NCBI GenBank assembly: GCA_050290265.1
Contig: JBNKHI010000005.1
Coordinates: forward strand, 62,001-126,000
Source of the DNA: JBNKFV01 sp050290265
GTDB lineage: Bacteria > Pseudomonadota > Gammaproteobacteria > Pseudomonadales > Cellvibrionaceae
Reading direction: 5' to 3'
DNA: 64,000 nucleotides
This document shows positions 9,269 to 17,191 of the stretch, piece by piece; the first letter of the stretch is position 1, and every line of letters begins with the position of its first letter. The notes beneath the pieces were generated by a model, which ran no database searches, was not told where the DNA came from, and saw nothing but the letters and a program-made list of their open reading frames with translations. A program made the translations under genes and the position numbers.

Positions 9269-12200
9269 TTATTCCTGCAAAAAAAGACTCAGCGTTTGCT
9301 GTAGCTCGCTGATAGCGATTAAAGTTTGTTGGCAAAGTTCGTTCATTTTGTTTTCCAGTTCAATACTGCTGTTGGCATCAACGGGGTTTTCTGTGTGTAA
9401 GCGGGCGGCAGTCTCCAGACGTTTAGCTAAAGAAAATACTTTGTCGGCAGAGAAATTACCTGCACTGCCTTTTAAACCATGCGCGACAAATGTTACCTGT
9501 TGCCAGTCTTTGTTTAATTGTGCTTGTAACAATTCTTCTTGTCGCTCTGGTAAGCTTTCGAGGATTGTTGCCGCAAGAATTTTCAGGCGTTCGGGTTTTT
9601 TTACTCGGGCAAGGGCTGCTTCTCTGTTCCAGCAGGCCATATTGCTATCAATGACCATTGTATTATTTGCGCTTGGCTTTACTGCGATTATGTTTTGCGG
9701 TGAAGTCCAGGGTGCCTTGTCAGCATTGCTTGGCAACCACTTTACCAGTGCGTTTTCAAACGCTTGGTGATCCACCGGTTTGCTTAGATAGTCATTCATC
9801 CCCGCGTCTGTACAGCGTTGGCGATCACTTTTCATGGCATTGGCGGTCATGGCAATAATGGGGGTTTCTCGATTGCTATCGCCGGCACTTCCGCTGCGTA
9901 TCGCACGGCTGGTAGTGTAACCATCCATAACGGGCATTTGACAATCCATAAGAATGAGCGCGTAGGTTCCTGGCGCTGCATTATTCAGCGTGTCCAGTGC
10001 TTCCTGCCCGTTGTTAGCAATGTCACATTGCAGTTGCAAGTCTTCCAGTAGCATAACAACTAACTCCTGGTTGACTTTGTTGTCTTCCACCAAGAGCAGT
10101 CGGGTAGCGGTCGACCAATATTTTTTCGTAGACTCATCGCTGTCTGTTGCGCGTGATCCGCTGAGTTTATCACGGTTAGCTAATTCAACTAATGTCAGTA
10201 ATCCGTTGCGCGTGATAGGCTTGTTAATGCTGTATTGCAGTTGCGCGTTTGATGCTGGGTTATTGGAATCTTTGATCGGACAGGCAATCGCTTTTGCATA
10301 CCCTTCGAACTCCCTGGCTTCAACTATCTGTTTTTGTACGGCAGAAGACAGCGTACTGTCGATGATTAAGATTCGATTGTTTCCTGTTGCAGTTTGAGTT
10401 GCTGCTACTGCTGACACAATGTCAGAGGCGCCTGTAAACGCAATGTTGAGTTGGCGGCAGCAATTTCTTAATGCATTTACATTATTCTCATTTGGGCTGA
10501 CAAAACAAATGGATGTGTTGTCGACTACTGGGTGAGTATGGTTGTTAATATTTTCTGTGCTGGGCTCCAGCTGAATTTGAAAAGTGAATTGGCTCCCTTC
10601 GCCAATCACACTTTTAAGTTTGATATCACCGCTCATTAATTCACACAGGTTTTTGCAGATAGCGAGTCCAAGTCCTGTGCCGCCAAATTCCCTGGTTGTA
10701 CCGATGTCGGCTTGTGTGAAAGCCTTAAACAGTTTGCGTTGTTGTTCTGGTGTGATGCCAATGCCCGTATCAATAATCTCGCAGGTGAGTAGGTAAAAGT
10801 CATGCTCTACTTGCAAATGAACATTGATATTAATGTAACCGTGCTCAGTGAATTTAATCGCATTGCTTATCAAGTTGAATAATATTTGGCGAATGCGGTT
10901 TGGGTCGCCTTGTACGTGATCAATGGGCATCTTGATAAAGTTAAGACTGATTTCGAGGTTCTTGTCCTGTGCTTGTACTGCTAATGTTTCAACAGCGTTT
11001 TCTATTAATGTGAGTAGACTGAAAGAAATAGCTTCCAGCTCCAGTTTGCCGGCTTCAATTTTTGAAAAATCGAGGATGTCGTTAATTAAACTCAATAATG
11101 CGTCAGCACTGTTTTTGGCGAGTGTCACTTTGCGTCGCTGATCGGGCTGCAGTTTGTCACGCTGAAGTAAGTTAAGCATGCCGAGGACACCGTTTAATGG
11201 TGTGCGAATTTCATGGCTCATAGTCGCTAGAAATAAACTTTTGGCAGACGTTGCAGCCTCGGCGGCTTCTTTCGCCTCAATTAACTCTTTGCGCAAATTT
11301 ACCTGGTCATTGATGTCTTGGCAGGCACCGTAAATACGCACACATTTGTTATTCCGAAATTCGGCGTGCCCTGTCGATAAAATCCAGATTTCTCGGCCGT
11401 CGGCACGGCGCAACAGTACTTCTTCTTGCCAAGGGGTGCCATCAATGCGAGCCCATTTTAGCGCACTTTGCAGTTTGCGCAGGCTTGGTTTGTGCGGGTA
11501 AAAATCGGTAATGGTTTCTGGTCCAATGTTATCGTCGTCGCCGACGCCATGAATTTCACGGGTCATTCGTGACCAATATGTTGTTTCCGTTTCATAATTA
11601 TATTCCCACGCACCTATTCGCCCTTGTCTACTCATTGTTTCAAGACGTTGTTGTTGCCGAATCGCATTTTCTTCGTTGTGTTTAAGTTCGGTGATATCTT
11701 CAATAATTGACCAGATATAGCGCTGGCCATCGGTGTCATTCAATAACATACCATTGAGTTTTACCGGGTAGCGGCTACCGTCTTTACGGATATACTCTTT
11801 TTCGTAAGGGCCGTACTGTCCGGTAGTGCGGAGCAACTCCAGCTGTTTGTTTTCTTGCTCCTCATATTCCTTGGGGGTCAACTCCCAATAGCTGAGGTTA
11901 AGAAATTCTTCTTTCGTATAACCTGTGGGTGCTAACAGCGCATCATTAATTTCGATAAATTGTCCGTTGCTAAATTTGTTCAGGGCGATGCCGATGGGGG
12001 ATAGCCTGATCAGCCCTCGTAGTCGATGTTCATTGCTTTGTTTTTTTCGCAGAAGATCAGCAACAAAAAACAGTGGAAGCAAAATCACCAGGTTAATGAT
12101 GGTAATAATTAAACGAAAGAGGGCTAGGTTGGGTGGCTTCTGGTTCCAGCCAGCGACGGGCACTGCGGCAATCTCCCAGGTGCCATAGGGAAGTCGAATG

Positions 12201-12940
12201 TTGCTGGTTATAGGCTGTTCATTATAAATTTTCTGTTCGCCAAACAGTTGCTGCATGCGCAGGCCTACATGGTTGCGGATGCTGACGTTGATGGGTAAAT
12301 CGTTGGCCATTAAACCACTTTGTTGAAACAGTATTTCAGGACTGATCAACGCAGAAACCAGCCCCCAAAATATTTCAGGGTGCTGCTTATTGGCCGGAAT
12401 AAATACCGGCATTCGGCCGACAAAGGCGCGCCCACCTTGAACTAGCTGTATTGGGCCGGTAAGAATTAGCTCTCGCAGTTGTCTGGCGCGTAGTGCGTCA
12501 GCGGATTGGGTGGGGTGGGTTGCCAGATTTAAGCCAAGCGCGGCTTTATTTTCCTTCTCCGGGTAGACCATTGCTATGACCATGTCTGGCGCTGCGCTAA
12601 GAGACAGTAGCTGTGGTGCATTTTGTTTAAGATATTGGGCTTGCGCAGAAAACTTGGCCTGACTCATATTCGGTTCTGAACTGATAGCGGCGGCTAAGCC
12701 TATTACTGATTGGGTCGTAATAGTGAGGGTACCTTCCAGGTTGCTTTGGATTTGATGCAATTGGTTGTAGGTTTGCTCGCGCAGGCTTTGTCGATACTGA
12801 TGTTGATAGGTGTCGTCTATGTAGATACTGATAGAGAGTAATAGGGCTACCGCCGTTGCCAACGCAACCCCATAGATTGTGCGGCTGTGATATTTAACTC
12901 CATCCTGGCCGGCGAGACTGTTGGGTAGACGCGTTGGCAT
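9269..12940 (-). CDS. Hybrid sensor histidine kinase (CHASE-PAS-PAS-HisKA-HATPase-REC-REC-HPt)
   Basis: 1223-aa membrane phosphorelay kinase of the BarA/EvgS type. A TM helix near residues 22-40 and another near 280-300 enclose a CHASE-like periplasmic sensor domain. Two PAS/PAC domains follow (about 310-430 and 440-560). The HisKA box has FLATMSHEIRTPLNG with the phospho-accepting His. The ATPase has N, G1 (DTGIGI) and G2 (GTGLGLAI) boxes. A first receiver is degenerate: it keeps IIDS and a Lys but lacks the N-terminal acidic pair. A second receiver is intact (LLLVEDN, LILMDCQMP, Lys in LSKP). A C-terminal HPt domain carries AHGLKGSAGN. The signal and the response regulator are unknown; no partner is encoded nearby. 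An AAGGATC ribosome-binding site precedes the ATG. Confidence 0.9.
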   Translation of the reverse strand: MPTRLPNSLAGQDGVKYHSRTIYGVALATAVALLLSISIYIDDTYQHQYRQSLREQTYNQLHQIQSNLEGTLTITTQSVIGLAAAISSEPNMSQAKFSAQAQYLKQNAPQLLSLSAAPDMVIAMVYPEKENKAALGLNLATHPTQSADALRARQLRELILTGPIQLVQGGRAFVGRMPVFIPANKQHPEIFWGLVSALISPEILFQQSGLMANDLPINVSIRNHVGLRMQQLFGEQKIYNEQPITSNIRLPYGTWEIAAVPVAGWNQKPPNLALFRLIITIINLVILLPLFFVADLLRKKQSNEHRLRGLIRLSPIGIALNKFSNGQFIEINDALLAPTGYTKEEFLNLSYWELTPKEYEEQENKQLELLRTTGQYGPYEKEYIRKDGSRYPVKLNGMLLNDTDGQRYIWSIIEDITELKHNEENAIRQQQRLETMSRQGRIGAWEYNYETETTYWSRMTREIHGVGDDDNIGPETITDFYPHKPSLRKLQSALKWARIDGTPWQEEVLLRRADGREIWILSTGHAEFRNNKCVRIYGACQDINDQVNLRKELIEAKEAAEAATSAKSLFLATMSHEIRTPLNGVLGMLNLLQRDKLQPDQRRKVTLAKNSADALLSLINDILDFSKIEAGKLELEAISFSLLTLIENAVETLAVQAQDKNLEISLNFIKMPIDHVQGDPNRIRQILFNLISNAIKFTEHGYININVHLQVEHDFYLLTCEIIDTGIGITPEQQRKLFKAFTQADIGTTREFGGTGLGLAICKNLCELMSGDIKLKSVIGEGSQFTFQIQLEPSTENINNHTHPVVDNTSICFVSPNENNVNALRNCCRQLNIAFTGASDIVSAVAATQTATGNNRILIIDSTLSSAVQKQIVEAREFEGYAKAIACPIKDSNNPASNAQLQYSINKPITRNGLLTLVELANRDKLSGSRATDSDESTKKYWSTATRLLLVEDNKVNQELVVMLLEDLQLQCDIANNGQEALDTLNNAAPGTYALILMDCQMPVMDGYTTSRAIRSGSAGDSNRETPIIAMTANAMKSDRQRCTDAGMNDYLSKPVDHQAFENALVKWLPSNADKAPWTSPQNIIAVKPSANNTMVIDSNMACWNREAALARVKKPERLKILAATILESLPERQEELLQAQLNKDWQQVTFVAHGLKGSAGNFSADKVFSLAKRLETAARLHTENPVDANSSIELENKMNELCQQTLIAISELQQTLSLFLQE

Positions 12941-13204
12941 AAGATCCTTAATCGTTGTGGTCTTTATGGTGGGAACGGCATCTTTTTATTGTGCCAGTCT
13001 TGCCAACCGTGTCGTGAATGAATAACGGCCGGTTGTTAACATTTTCCGTATCACCGGTCGAATATTATATTTAGCATCAGGTTCTACAATAGTAGACTTT
13101 TAGTCGTCACTGAGCTTGAATTCAAGTATTAATCGAATCCCCCTATATATCAATATTCACAGTTAAAGCGATTGGCGCTGTGTTTTTGCTGCGGTGTATA
13201 TCCA

Positions 13205-14113
13205 TTAGCCATTGGCGACTATTGCTTTGATTTCCCGAACAAACTCCTCCTGTAGCTGGCTTTTGAGCCCGGTTTTGCGCTGTATGATGAAATGGGTCCA
13301 ACCGTAATTACTGCAATCAATATCAATTAGGGCAACCTGCTGTGTGTCCAGATGCAAAATATTGTTGTTGCAGGGTATGAGCGCCAGGTAATCATCCTGT
13401 TTGAGCATATTTAACGTCATTTCCCGGGTTGGAATAGCCTGTAGGCTCTTAGGTTGTGGTGCATTGTGGTCGCGGAAGAGGCGTGCCATTTCTTCAAATG
13501 GTACGCCCTTGTAGCTAGGAATAATCCAGTCGTATTTGCTTAACTCTGTCAATGTTGGCTTTGTCAGCGCGCTGGCAGGGTGGTTGGGCGAGGCTATAAT
13601 GCGCAGCGTCATACGTGCTAATGGCTCATAGGATACGCCCGATAATTCACTATGGTGCGTGCTCGGGTAGATGAGTACATCAAATCTGCCTTCGATAACG
13701 GCCTGAATACCCACTGGGGCTTGTGCGACGGGCGCGTTTTCTATCCGTACTGTAGAGCCTGGGATCAGTTTTTTAAGACGGTTAATGGTTTTTGGTATGG
13801 CTTCGGGTAGAAAAATGGGAGCGACATTAATCCGCAGCTGTGCGGCCTCGTTATTACGCATTTCTAAAAGGCTGTTACGGGCGTCATTAATGGCTGTCAA
13901 GATACCATGCGCATGTATAACCAAGTGTTTGCCATATTGATTGAGGGTGATGCGATAGCTTTTACGGTCAACCAGTTCAAGTCCAAGGCTTTCTTCGAGG
14001 TTGCTTAGCGATTTAGTGATTGCCGGAACTGAGACATTCATGATTTCTGCTGCTCCGGTAAGTCCACCCCCGTTATCGATCGCTATTAAGGTTTCCAGTT
14101 GGTTTATTTTAAT
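13205..14113 (-). CDS. LysR-type transcriptional regulator, probable ATT start
   Basis: 302-aa LTTR with an N-terminal winged HTH and a C-terminal periplasmic-binding-like effector domain. The first ATG (14041) would remove the first third of the HTH. In frame upstream is an uninterrupted sequence starting (M)KINQLETLIAID and then LTGAAEIMNVS, exactly the usual start of this family. The codon in the M position is ATT (14113-14111), preceded by AGGGGG with a 6-nt spacer, and an in-frame stop lies a few codons further up. ATT is a rare but known start codon (e.g. infC). An in-frame CTG at 14128 is the other option. The gene is divergent from the sulfatase gene at 14327, its most likely target. 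Confidence 0.75.
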   Translation of the reverse strand: MKINQLETLIAIDNGGGLTGAAEIMNVSVPAITKSLSNLEESLGLELVDRKSYRITLNQYGKHLVIHAHGILTAINDARNSLLEMRNNEAAQLRINVAPIFLPEAIPKTINRLKKLIPGSTVRIENAPVAQAPVGIQAVIEGRFDVLIYPSTHHSELSGVSYEPLARMTLRIIASPNHPASALTKPTLTELSKYDWIIPSYKGVPFEEMARLFRDHNAPQPKSLQAIPTREMTLNMLKQDDYLALIPCNNNILHLDTQQVALIDIDCSNYGWTHFIIQRKTGLKSQLQEEFVREIKAIVANG

Positions 14114-14119
14114 GGTCTG

Positions 14120-14125
14120 CCCCCT
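14120..14125 (-). promoter_or_regulatory. Ribosome binding site deciding an ATT start
   Basis: AGGGGG on the minus strand, six bases before the ATT codon at 14113. It supports initiation there rather than at the internal ATG 72 bases downstream, which has no comparable site and would truncate the HTH. Confidence 0.6.
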
Positions 14126-14326
14126 CAGTGATGAATGCCTGCTCTAAAAGTCGGTGGTGTAAATAGCTGCAAACATAAGTGTACTATTTTTAGCAATTTA
14201 ACTAAAAGTTAACATTTGTGCAAAAACTTTGAATTTTCTTTTGGTTGGCGAGTCGTTAGCATGGGTTGAAATAGCGTGCAAAGCCATGTTGCTGCTCATC
14301 AATAAAGATAAAGGAAACTCTTCAAT

Positions 14327-15733
14327 ATGCCACTGCTAAATCGTCGTAATTTTATCAAATCAGCTGCCGCCACCGCTGCGCTGGGGAGTTCTTTGGGACA
14401 GCGTGTAATGGCCAAGTCCAATCAGCGGCCTAATGTTTTATTTATCATGGCAGACGATCTCGGTTATGGCGATTTAAGCTGTTTTGGGCGGCCAGACTTC
14501 GAAACACCAGTGATCGACAAGTTAGCACGTGATGGCTTAAAGCTGGATCGTACTTATGCGAATTCTGCGGTGTGTTCGCCCACGCGGACAGCGCTGTTAA
14601 CCGGTCGCTACCAATACCGGATCCCGATAGGGCTGGAGGAGCCTCTGTCGAGGGCAAAAGTCGGTATGCCGCCAACACACCCTACCATGGCATCACAATT
14701 TAAGGCGGCTGGTTACCAAACCGCATTGGTAGGTAAGTGGCACTTGGGTTTTGCTCCGGATTATGGCCCGTTGAAAAGTGGCTATGATAACTTTTTTGGT
14801 TTCTATCCCGGTGGTGTGGATTACTTTGCGCATAAAATCCAGCATGGAAAAACAATATTTGGCAAGCGTGATCCGTCAAAAGATGGTCTGTGGGATGACA
14901 CTCAGCCCGTGAAGGTGGAAGGGTATTTAACGGATGTTTTCGGCGATAAGACGGTCGATATGATTGGTGAGTTGGCCGCAGACGATAAGCCGTTTTTTAT
15001 TAGTTTGCATTTTAGCGCTCCACACTGGCCCTGGGAGGGCCCCGATGATATTCGACGTTCTCGTGATCTGACCAATATCATGGATACGGATGGTGGCAAT
15101 GAAAAAGTTTACGGTGAAATGGTCAAAAGCCTGGATGCTAATGTGGGCCGGGTACTCGCTGAATTGGAAAAACAAGGCATTGCAGAGAATACCATTGTGG
15201 TGTTTACCAGTGATAATGGTGGTGAAAGATTCTCCTATAACTGGCCCTTTGTGGGCGCCAAAGGCGAACTGCTGGAAGGTGGAATTCGCGTGCCGGGGAT
15301 TGTTCGGTGGCCGCAGGGTATAAAGCCCAATACAGAGAGCCATCAGGTTATTACGTCCATGGATTGGATGCCCACGCTGCTCGCTGCAGCCGGTGGCAAG
15401 GCTGATGCAGACTATCCGTTGGATGGCATGAACTTGCTCCCCGTATTACAGGGGCAGCATAAGGCGGTGCCGCGTAAATTGTTCTGGCGTTACAAAGCGA
15501 ATGAGCAGATGGCCGTTCTTGATGGGGAGTGGAAATATCTATCGATTGGTGGTCACGAGTATTTATTCAACGTTGTGGTGGACAAGCGCGAACGCGCCAA
15601 TCTTAAAGACGTGCACCCGGATATTTTTGCGCGCCTGAAGCAAGATTACGCGGCTTGGAATGCAACTATGTTGCCGTATCCTGAAGGGTCTTACAGTCAC
15701 GATGCCAAGCATATCTATTCTGACCGGTATTAA
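14327..15733 (+). CDS. Tat-exported type I sulfatase (arylsulfatase family)
   Basis: 468-aa sulfatase that hydrolyses sulfate esters, probably on glycans or aryl sulfates in the periplasm. A twin-arginine signal (NRRNFIKS, then a hydrophobic stretch) covers the first 29 residues. The type I maturation motif CSPTR (Cys83-Arg87) is intact, so Cys83 should become formylglycine. Metal and substrate residues are visible in MADDLGYGD (Asp43/Asp44), GKWHLGF and FTSDNGG. The formylglycine-generating enzyme must be encoded elsewhere. Substrate cannot be read from sequence. It is divergent from the LysR gene, with 213 bp between the two starts. Confidence 0.9.
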   Translation: MPLLNRRNFIKSAAATAALGSSLGQRVMAKSNQRPNVLFIMADDLGYGDLSCFGRPDFETPVIDKLARDGLKLDRTYANSAVCSPTRTALLTGRYQYRIPIGLEEPLSRAKVGMPPTHPTMASQFKAAGYQTALVGKWHLGFAPDYGPLKSGYDNFFGFYPGGVDYFAHKIQHGKTIFGKRDPSKDGLWDDTQPVKVEGYLTDVFGDKTVDMIGELAADDKPFFISLHFSAPHWPWEGPDDIRRSRDLTNIMDTDGGNEKVYGEMVKSLDANVGRVLAELEKQGIAENTIVVFTSDNGGERFSYNWPFVGAKGELLEGGIRVPGIVRWPQGIKPNTESHQVITSMDWMPTLLAAAGGKADADYPLDGMNLLPVLQGQHKAVPRKLFWRYKANEQMAVLDGEWKYLSIGGHEYLFNVVVDKRERANLKDVHPDIFARLKQDYAAWNATMLPYPEGSYSHDAKHIYSDRY

Positions 15734-15767
15734 ACGATAGCGTTTGTGGCCTCGTTTATCTTGCACA

Positions 15768-15790
15768 AACCTGGGGGTTAGCCCCAGGTT
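15768..15790. terminator. Stem-loop between the convergent sulfatase and EAL genes
   Basis: Nine-bp perfect stem AACCTGGGG / CCCCAGGTT with a 5-nt loop that contains the stop codon of the EAL gene. There is no clear T-run on either strand, so it may only stabilise 3' ends. Confidence 0.4.
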
Positions 15791-16545
15791 ATCTCCGCAA
15801 TACTTTCAAATGCGGGCTTGGCAAAGTAGTAGCCCTGAAATAAATCGATACCGTAAGTGTGCAGAAAGGCGAATTCTTCATAGGTTTCTATACCTTCAGC
15901 CACCACGGTGATGTCGAGATTTTTACACATTTCTATAATGGCCCTAACGATATGCTGCCGGGCTTTGTTCTGGTGGATATTTCGTACCAAATGCATATCG
16001 ATCTTAATAATGTCGGTTTGCATATCTGCAAGCAGGTTCAAGCCTGAATAGCCCGCGCCAAAATCATCTATCGCCGTAAGAAAACCGCGCTCCTTGTAGT
16101 CGGTAATAATATTACTGAGGTGGTCCTGATCTACGATCTGCTCATTTTCAGTAACTTCGAAAATAATTTTGTCTTTAGGAAAGTGATAGGTGTCGGCAGC
16201 TTCGAGAGTCGCGCGAATACATAGCGCAGGCTGATACACCGCATTCGGCATGAAATTAATGCTGAGCATGCTATCGATTTTAAGCTCTGCGGCAAGCTTG
16301 ATTGCTTTGACCCGACAGGCCTGATCAAAGCGGTACAGGTTGCTGGCATTTACGTTGGCAAAAATTGTACCGGCGGGGTCGTTGTTCAATCCTCGGACGA
16401 GGGCTTCCTGGGCGAATACTGTACGGGTATGAAAGTTCACAATGGGTTGAAATGCCATTGTGAAATTAAATTCCAGTTCACTGGCATTGGCGCAGGCTTT
16501 ACAGCCAATTGGTTGGTAATCGCTTACTGTTAGGTTGGCTTGCAT
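15778..16545 (-). CDS. EAL-domain cyclic-di-GMP phosphodiesterase
   Basis: 255-aa stand-alone EAL domain with a short N-terminal CKAC segment. The signature is intact: QEALVRG, SINFMPNAV (Asn), FEVTENE (Glu), AIDDFGAGYSGL (DDFG loop), IIKIDMHLV (Lys), VVAEGIET and QGYYFAKP. All residues needed for hydrolysis of c-di-GMP to pGpG are therefore present. There is no sensor domain, TM helix or GGDEF partner, so it is probably a cytoplasmic enzyme. It converges with the sulfatase gene, and no neighbour shows which process it controls. Confidence 0.9.
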   Translation of the reverse strand: MQANLTVSDYQPIGCKACANASELEFNFTMAFQPIVNFHTRTVFAQEALVRGLNNDPAGTIFANVNASNLYRFDQACRVKAIKLAAELKIDSMLSINFMPNAVYQPALCIRATLEAADTYHFPKDKIIFEVTENEQIVDQDHLSNIITDYKERGFLTAIDDFGAGYSGLNLLADMQTDIIKIDMHLVRNIHQNKARQHIVRAIIEMCKNLDITVVAEGIETYEEFAFLHTYGIDLFQGYYFAKPAFESIAEITWG

Positions 16546-17191
16546 AAAACCCTTCTGTAAAAGTGCCTCCAGTGCATGTGAGGCTGCCTCGTCTAAAGCT
16601 GAATCGTGAGTCTTTCTATTATTTCAACTATAGCGGTTTTTTCTTAGTTTTACAGAAATCTTGCCTTGTTTTCGTCAAATTTACCGTTAAATCAAGGTGT
16701 TATGTAAGGCGGGTGGTGCAATGACTATTTTGTAAGCCGTTGTCGGGTTGTCGTGACTGTTATCAGTGTTTATTGCTGGTATTTCCTGGCGCTGTAAGGA
16801 TTTGTGACTGGAGCGGATTGTAGTGAAGCACTTTAGCCAGTTACTTTGGCACAGATTCTAAATACTCGAATCTGTGGGCGGATTTGGTCAGTATCCTGAA
16901 TTTTAGGTGTCTTGGTGGTTGACATTATTATTGAACGCGCTCAATAATATAATTGAGCGCGTTCAATAATAATGTCGGGCCGATAAAATAAATAAAAAAG
17001 ATCAGTGTTAATGTCTTCTTCCAGAGACTGTGTTCAATAAAAAAGAGTATGCAGTGTAAGTTGAAAATACTCCGAACTATCCAGCAGTGAGAAAAAAGCA
17101 GCTTGTCAGGTTAACCCTTTTTTTGTTGAGGGGGCTAACGGGTAGCTGTAAATCCGATGTTTCTTAAAATAACAACTGCGAGAACGGATAC
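16546..17191. other. 646-bp intergenic region between the EAL gene and the TonB receptor
   Basis: No coding sequence found. It holds the promoter side of the EAL gene and, from 16919, a promoter embedded in a long palindrome (listed separately). The 215 bp between the palindrome and the receptor start would be a long AT-rich 5' leader; no riboswitch fold was recognised. Confidence 0.6.
16921..16976 (+). promoter_or_regulatory. 56-bp palindromic operator over a predicted promoter
   Basis: Two perfect 25-bp arms (16921-16945 and 16952-16976) flank a 6-nt centre. Each arm contains TTGAACGCGCTCAA or its mirror TTGAGCGCGTTCAA, itself a near-palindrome, so the site reads as two TetR-type operators back to back. 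TTGACA (16919-16924) and AATAAT (16943-16948, 18-nt spacer) form a plausible promoter for the downstream TonB receptor; TATAAT also occurs at the centre (16948-16953). The TetR gene at 20479-21117 is the nearest candidate regulator. A transcription stem-loop is the alternative, but there is no T-run. Confidence 0.6.
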
